From Halobacteriales archaeon QH_7_66_36 (GTDB taxonomy: Archaea; Halobacteriota; Halobacteria; Halobacteriales; Haloarculaceae): a DNA stretch of 64,000 bases. This document shows positions 60,520 through 64,000 of the stretch, one piece after another. Position numbers and translations under genes: made by a program. The stretch's first letter is position 1. The number at the start of each line of letters is the position of its first letter. Below the pieces are notes generated by a model, which was not told where the DNA came from, did no database searches, and saw nothing but the letters and a program-made list of their open reading frames with translations. The DNA lies in contig PXQV01000014.1 in NCBI GenBank assembly GCA_003021175.1, positions 124,001-188,000 of the forward strand. The letters run 5' to 3'.

Positions 60520-60650
60520 ATGAGCAGCGAAGGAGTGGGACTCACTCGGGCAGTCGGCGCGACGCACCGACGACGCAGCGAGCGCGGTCCACCGGCGGAA
60601 TTTTTCCCCAGAGTGAGAGAAACGCGGGCGACAGTAAGCGTTTCGCGTGG

Positions 60651-60672
60651 TTCAACTCGACCTCCCGCTACT
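60651..60672 (+). repeat. partial initiator-tRNA 3' end, right copy (possible attR)
   Basis: ttcaactcgacctcccgcta followed by ct. Two mismatches from the tRNA-Met 3' end at 59660-59681. The T-stem complement is not kept upstream, so this is a remnant, not a second tRNA. Confidence 0.5.
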
Positions 60673-60709
60673 TCTCGTCGCGAACGTCGAGGGTTTTCCT
60701 CCTCTCGGC

Positions 60710-61405
60710 TCAGACTTCCGTCGTCTCGACGCCGAGTTCCGCGAGGAGCGTCTCGGCGGCGGCAGACGACGACCCGGGGCCGCGTGCGGTGACGAGGTCG
60801 CCGTCGACGGTGACCGACGTGTCGGCGTCGAGTTCGGCGTCCCAGTTCCCGCCGGCGGCGATCACCTCGTCCTCGACCCAGTTGGGTAGCTTCCGCCCGT
60901 CGGGCATCAAGTCGTGCCCGTCGACGATGCCCTCCTCCCACTCGTTGGGGAAGCCCGTCACGTCACGGCCCGCGACGAGGAACTCACCGTCGTCCGTGCG
61001 CGTGAACCCGAGGATGCCGACCGCGTGACAGACGACGAGCGCCGTTCCCTCGTCGCCGGCGACCGTGTCGCGCAGCAGCGCCCGCGCGTGGCGATCAGTG
61101 TTGATGTCCCACTCCGTGCCGTGCCCGCCGGGGAACACGACCGCGTCGTAGCCGTCGGCGGAGACGGTCGCCAGCGGCTCCGGGTCGGCGAGCGCGGCGT
61201 TCTCCTCGTCGACTGTCGTCACGAACTCGGCGGTCTCTTCGCCGACGTTCTCCGGGTCCGCCGAGCGCTCATCGATGACGGGCGGCGCACCGGTCGGCGT
61301 CGCGACCGTCACGTCGACGCCGGCCTCCTGTAGCGTCGTGAGCGGCTCTGCACACTCTTCTCCCCAGTAGCCTTCCTCGCTAACGACGAACAGCGCGGAT
61401 GTCAT
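60710..61405 (-). CDS. DJ-1/PfpI-family protein (Hsp31-like)
   Basis: 231 residues. Class I glutamine amidotransferase-like fold: nucleophile Cys in VVCHAVGILGF (about residue 123), Glu in the N-terminal YWGEECAEPL region, and PGGHGTEWDINTD. The long YWGEECAEPLTTL start resembles the Hsp31/glyoxalase III-like subgroup, which handles methylglyoxal or protein glycation damage. The catalytic triad's exact acid is not assigned. Ends 38 bases from the tRNA-like repeat. Confidence 0.9.
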   Translation of the reverse strand: MTSALFVVSEEGYWGEECAEPLTTLQEAGVDVTVATPTGAPPVIDERSADPENVGEETAEFVTTVDEENAALADPEPLATVSADGYDAVVFPGGHGTEWDINTDRHARALLRDTVAGDEGTALVVCHAVGILGFTRTDDGEFLVAGRDVTGFPNEWEEGIVDGHDLMPDGRKLPNWVEDEVIAAGGNWDAELDADTSVTVDGDLVTARGPGSSSAAAETLLAELGVETTEV

Positions 61406-61493
61406 ACGTCGATACTCCGTCGTTCGCAGGTGAAAGGAACGTGTCGGCGGTAGAGGTTGCCGCTACGGGAGACCAGTGGGAGAAACGATACGG

Positions 61494-62063
61494 CTACCCG
61501 TCCCCACCCGCGTCGGCGACGACCACCTCGCCGTCGACCACGTCGACGTTGATCAGCGTCTTGGCGCTGTAGGCCGACTCGGCCAGTTCGTTCGCCCCGC
61601 TCACCTTCTTGATGACGGCGACGACATCCCGCACGTCGGCCCCGATGTCGTCGAGCGCACCGCAGACGGCCGCGAGCGTCCCGCCGGTCGAGAGCACGTC
61701 GTCAAGGACGAGAACGCGGTCGCCCTTCTCCACGTCGTTGATGAACATCTGCGACTCGGAGTAGCCGGTCTGCTGGAACAGCGGCGTCTCGCCAGACAGT
61801 CCGTACTCCCGCTTGCGGATGACGACCAGCGGAATGTCGGTCATCAGCGAGACGGCCGTGGAGATGTGGATCCCCATCGCGGCGGGCGTGACGATCTTGT
61901 CGACGTCCTCCAACTCGGCCTTGCGGATGATCTTGACGACGATCTCGCGGAGCAGCGACGGCTCCAGCATCGGAACGCCGTCGGAGATGGGATGGACGAA
62001 GTAGTGGTAGCCGTCTTTCTCGATGATGGGCGCGTCACGGAGCGACTGAGCCAACTGGTCCAT
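61494..62063 (-). CDS. hpt: hypoxanthine/guanine phosphoribosyltransferase family protein
   Basis: 189-residue type I phosphoribosyltransferase. The PRPP-binding motif is [17 protein letters not shown] (about residues 117-133), and the family start [25 protein letters not shown] (read in parts) is typical of archaeal Hpt. Purine salvage: base plus PRPP to nucleotide. Acidic residues and lack of Cys suit a halophile. The short spacer to the pilin gene at 62110 suggests separate units. Confidence 0.93.
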   Translation of the reverse strand: MDQLAQSLRDAPIIEKDGYHYFVHPISDGVPMLEPSLLREIVVKIIRKAELEDVDKIVTPAAMGIHISTAVSLMTDIPLVVIRKREYGLSGETPLFQQTGYSESQMFINDVEKGDRVLVLDDVLSTGGTLAAVCGALDDIGADVRDVVAVIKKVSGANELAESAYSAKTLINVDVVDGEVVVADAGGDG

Positions 62064-62109
62064 ATCGCCGATGTGACGAGAGCGGGGTAAAGCCTGACGA
62101 CTCGGCCGC

Positions 62110-62559
62110 TCACTCCCCGACCGTGCCCGTTCCGATGGTCGTCGAACTCTCGCCGTCCTCGGACTCCCAGCCGATTCCCACCGTGTCCTCGTCGGCGAGA
62201 TCAGGGCCGCCGTCGGTATCGGTGTACGTGGTTCCCGCCTGCATCTTCGTCGTCGACCACGTGCTCATCAGTTCGGTCCCTTCGAGCAGCACCGTCAGCC
62301 GTGACCGGTCGGTTGTGTCGCCCGACTCGTGTGTGACTGTCACCTCGTCGCCGTCGGTGCCGGCGAAGCCGTTGCCGCCGCTCGGCGTGAACTCGAACTC
62401 GAAGTACACGTTCGGCGCGGCCGGTTGCGTCGACGACCCCAGCCCCAGCACGAACGTGCCGACGACGGCCGCGAGAATGATCGTAATCGCAACCATCAGA
62501 ACCACACTGACGACCGGTGAAACTGCCTGTTCGTCCCGAATGAGTTTCCCCACTTTCAT
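62110..62559 (-). CDS. type IV pilin (DUF1628/Pilin_N) with canonical archaeal signal
   Basis: 149 residues. [21 protein letters not shown] shows the prepilin-peptidase site (DEQAVSPVV) and the hydrophobic N-terminal helix of archaeal type IV pilins; the remainder is a beta-domain with [17 protein letters not shown]. Cleavage would be after the Arg/Asp-rich leader near residue 9-10. Start chosen at ATG 62559 because it leaves a short leader, while the longer frame to 62682 adds non-pilin sequence. It stands alone, away from the pilB operon at 42417. Confidence 0.93.
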   Translation of the reverse strand: MKVGKLIRDEQAVSPVVSVVLMVAITIILAAVVGTFVLGLGSSTQPAAPNVYFEFEFTPSGGNGFAGTDGDEVTVTHESGDTTDRSRLTVLLEGTELMSTWSTTKMQAGTTYTDTDGGPDLADEDTVGIGWESEDGESSTTIGTGTVGE

Positions 62560-62721
62560 GACACTGTAACGCCCCGGCGGCAGAGACGGCGGGCATTCCC
62601 AACCCCGTCTGGCCCTCTCCATCGCTCTCGGGCGTACCTGGCTACGCTTGCGGGGATAATCAATCGTCGAGGGCGTTCTCACAGCGCGAAAGACAGCCGC
62701 TCAACCGGGCGAAGAGAGAAC

Positions 62722-62729
62722 GATTAAAG
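62722..62729 (+). promoter_or_regulatory. TATA box of the antiporter operon
   Basis: gattaaag, centred 27-28 bases before GTG 62753; it supports GTG 62753 as a leaderless start. Confidence 0.6.
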
Positions 62730-62752
62730 GCTGGCGCGTTCAGCAATTGAGT

Positions 62753-64000
62753 GTGCAACCGAGCCCCGTCGCGCTACTGGTCGCGCTCGCCCTCCCGTTT
62801 CTCGGCGCGGCAGCGGCGCCGCTCGTCTACCGACTCGTCGGTGAGCGGACGGCGTACTTCGCGGCCGCCGTCGCCGCAGTCACGTTCCTGCTGCTCGCCG
62901 GCGAGTACGGCGCCGCGCTGGCGGCCGACCCGGCCAGTTCGGGGCTCACCTATCGCTGGGTGCCGACGCTCGGCGTCTCGCTCACGCTGTATCTCGACGG
63001 TCTCGCCCTGCTCGTCGGCTTCCTCGCGTCGGGCGTCGGCGTCCTCGTCTTCACCTACTCCGGCGGCTACATGCACGGCGAACCGGGACAGGCGAAGTAC
63101 TACGCCACGCTGCTCGCGTTCATGGGGTCGATGGTCGGCGTCGCGCTCGCCGCCGACCTCGTCGCGCTGTTCGTCTTCTGGGAGCTCACCTCGGTCACCT
63201 CGTTCGTCCTCATCGGCCACTACCAGCGCTCCGACTCCGGCCGCTACGCCGCCCGCAAGTCGATGCTCATCACCGTCGCAGGGGGCCTGTTCATGCTCGT
63301 CGGCTTCCTCATGCTGGCGTTCGTCTCCGGGCAGTCGGCTGAGTTGGCCCGCACCTTCACTCTCGTCGGAACGCCCGAGTCGCTGATCGCTAACGCCGAG
63401 GCGGTGCGGACGGCGCTGGAGGCGAACGGCCTCCTCGTTCCCGCGATTGCGCTGGTCGCTATCGGCGCGATGGCGAAGTCGGCACAGGTGCCGTTCCACA
63501 TCTGGCTGCCGAACGCGATGGAAGCGCCCACGCCCGTCTCGGCGTTCCTCCACAGCGCGACGATGGTGAAGGCGGGCGTCTATCTCGTCGGGCGGACCCG
63601 GCCGCTGCTCCTGCCGGAGGCGGCCGTCCCGGAGTGGACGCTGCTCGTCGCCACCGTCGGTCTCGTCTCGATGACCATCACCGCGATCCTCGCCGTCGGC
63701 GCGACGGACATCAAGGAACTGCTCGCCTACTCCACCGCGTCGCATCTCGGGCTGATAATCGCCGGCTACGGTCTCGCCAACGAGTTCGGTGCCGAGACGG
63801 GCGCGTTCCACATCCTCAACCACGCCGTGTTCAAGGCGGCGCTGTTCATGGTCGCCGGCATCATCGCCCACGAGGCGGGCACGCGCTACATCCACGACCT
63901 CGGTGGGCTTCGGCGCGACCTCCCGATCACCGCCGGCATCACCGCCATCGCCACGCTCGGGATGGCCGGCGTGCCACCGTTCAACGGCTTCTACTCGAAG
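62753..64000 (+). CDS. mrpA: Na+/H+ antiporter MrpA/NuoL-type subunit (partial, runs off right edge)
   Basis: At least 416 residues, GTG start (QPSPVALLVALALPFLGAAA). NuoL/Mrp family: TSVTSFVLIGHYQRSDSGRY, AKSAQVPFHIWLPNAMEAPT with the conserved Lys and Glu, FLHSATMVKAGVYLVGRTRP, KELLAYSTASHLGLIIAGY and FKAALFMVAGIIAHEAGTRY. It conducts H+ and is part of a multisubunit Mrp-type Na+/H+ antiporter; other subunits must follow outside the window. A NADH dehydrogenase L-type subunit is the alternative. Confidence 0.9.
   Translation, partial: MQPSPVALLVALALPFLGAAAAPLVYRLVGERTAYFAAAVAAVTFLLLAGEYGAALAADPASSGLTYRWVPTLGVSLTLYLDGLALLVGFLASGVGVLVFTYSGGYMHGEPGQAKYYATLLAFMGSMVGVALAADLVALFVFWELTSVTSFVLIGHYQRSDSGRYAARKSMLITVAGGLFMLVGFLMLAFVSGQSAELARTFTLVGTPESLIANAEAVRTALEANGLLVPAIALVAIGAMAKSAQVPFHIWLPNAMEAPTPVSAFLHSATMVKAGVYLVGRTRPLLLPEAAVPEWTLLVATVGLVSMTITAILAVGATDIKELLAYSTASHLGLIIAGYGLANEFGAETGAFHILNHAVFKAALFMVAGIIAHEAGTRYIHDLGGLRRDLPITAGITAIATLGMAGVPPFNGFYSK

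Larger units (their letters stand above)
60375..60709. other. 335-base intergenic region with hairpin and tRNA-like repeat
   Basis: Holds the 31-base hairpin (60489-60519), a GC-rich stretch with cgacgcaccgacgacgcagcg, and the partial tRNA 3' end (60651-60672). No reading frame here looks like a gene. Confidence 0.55.

Overview
The window is a high-GC, gene-dense stretch of chromosome from an extremely halophilic archaeon (class Halobacteria). The evidence is acidic proteins with strong G/C third-position bias, three halocyanins with twin-arginine or lipobox signals, TFE, KEOPS Pcc1, ribosomal proteins S3Ae and S15, Trm56, an archaetidylserine synthase, a PGF-CTERM surface protein, archaeal type IV pilus genes, TATA boxes 25-29 bases before many start codons (leaderless mRNAs), and two archaeal tRNAs. 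Genus cannot be told from the sequence alone.

Layout. 1-2350: leftward respiratory operon (halocyanin, small membrane protein, Rieske protein, cytochrome b running off the left edge), a quinol:halocyanin oxidoreductase. 2419-9405: membrane proteins, NUDIX hydrolase and endonuclease III, acyl-CoA dehydrogenase, second halocyanin, a 38-residue membrane microprotein and CinA. 9439-12232: lipoprotein, DUF2110 protein and transcription factor TFE in one operon, then Trm56. 12303-20015: sugar epimerase, BsuPI-like protein, DUF2797 protein, PGF-CTERM protein, Gly/Met-rich protein, two glycosyltransferases, MinD-like ATPase with an unknown partner. 20022-28748: citramalate/isopropylmalate synthase with a puzzling 5' end, DUF192 protein, membrane-anchored phospholipase-D-fold protein, HEAT-repeat protein, archaetidylserine synthase, third halocyanin, and the S15/RecJ-like/Pcc1/S3Ae cluster. 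28988-34908: tRNA-Ala(GGC), monooxygenase-like protein, CHAT protease facing a 44-residue hydrophobic microprotein, CPBP protease, a dead SLC13 transporter tail, and a ribbon-helix-helix-type protein with a tiny upstream gene. 35021-44756: a type IV pilus-like system of seven leftward, overlapping genes plus one convergent pilin-like gene, with looser codon bias. 44833-53881: aminotransferase with an Lrp regulator, EamA half-transporter, acyl-CoA synthetase, metallo-beta-lactamase-fold enzyme, truncated AMP-binding protein, DnaJ, and a broken 7TM histidine kinase. 53948-59547: an unusual Rieske fusion, a giant YYY/DUF2298 membrane protein, and a GT2/GtrA pair. 59605-60710: initiator tRNA-Met followed by a 1-kb segment ending in a partial copy of the tRNA 3' end. 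60710-64000: DJ-1/PfpI protein, purine phosphoribosyltransferase, a solitary type IV pilin, and the start of an MrpA-type antiporter subunit.

The functional themes are cell-envelope electron transfer, envelope biogenesis (glycosyltransferases, archaetidylserine synthase, PGF-CTERM substrate, pilus) and core information processing. No CRISPR array, insertion sequence, integrase, rRNA or replication origin was seen. The accessory signals are intergenic repeat elements built from perfect hairpins with exactly three-base loops, the tRNA-flanked micro-island, a CHAT protease locus, and several genes caught in decay.
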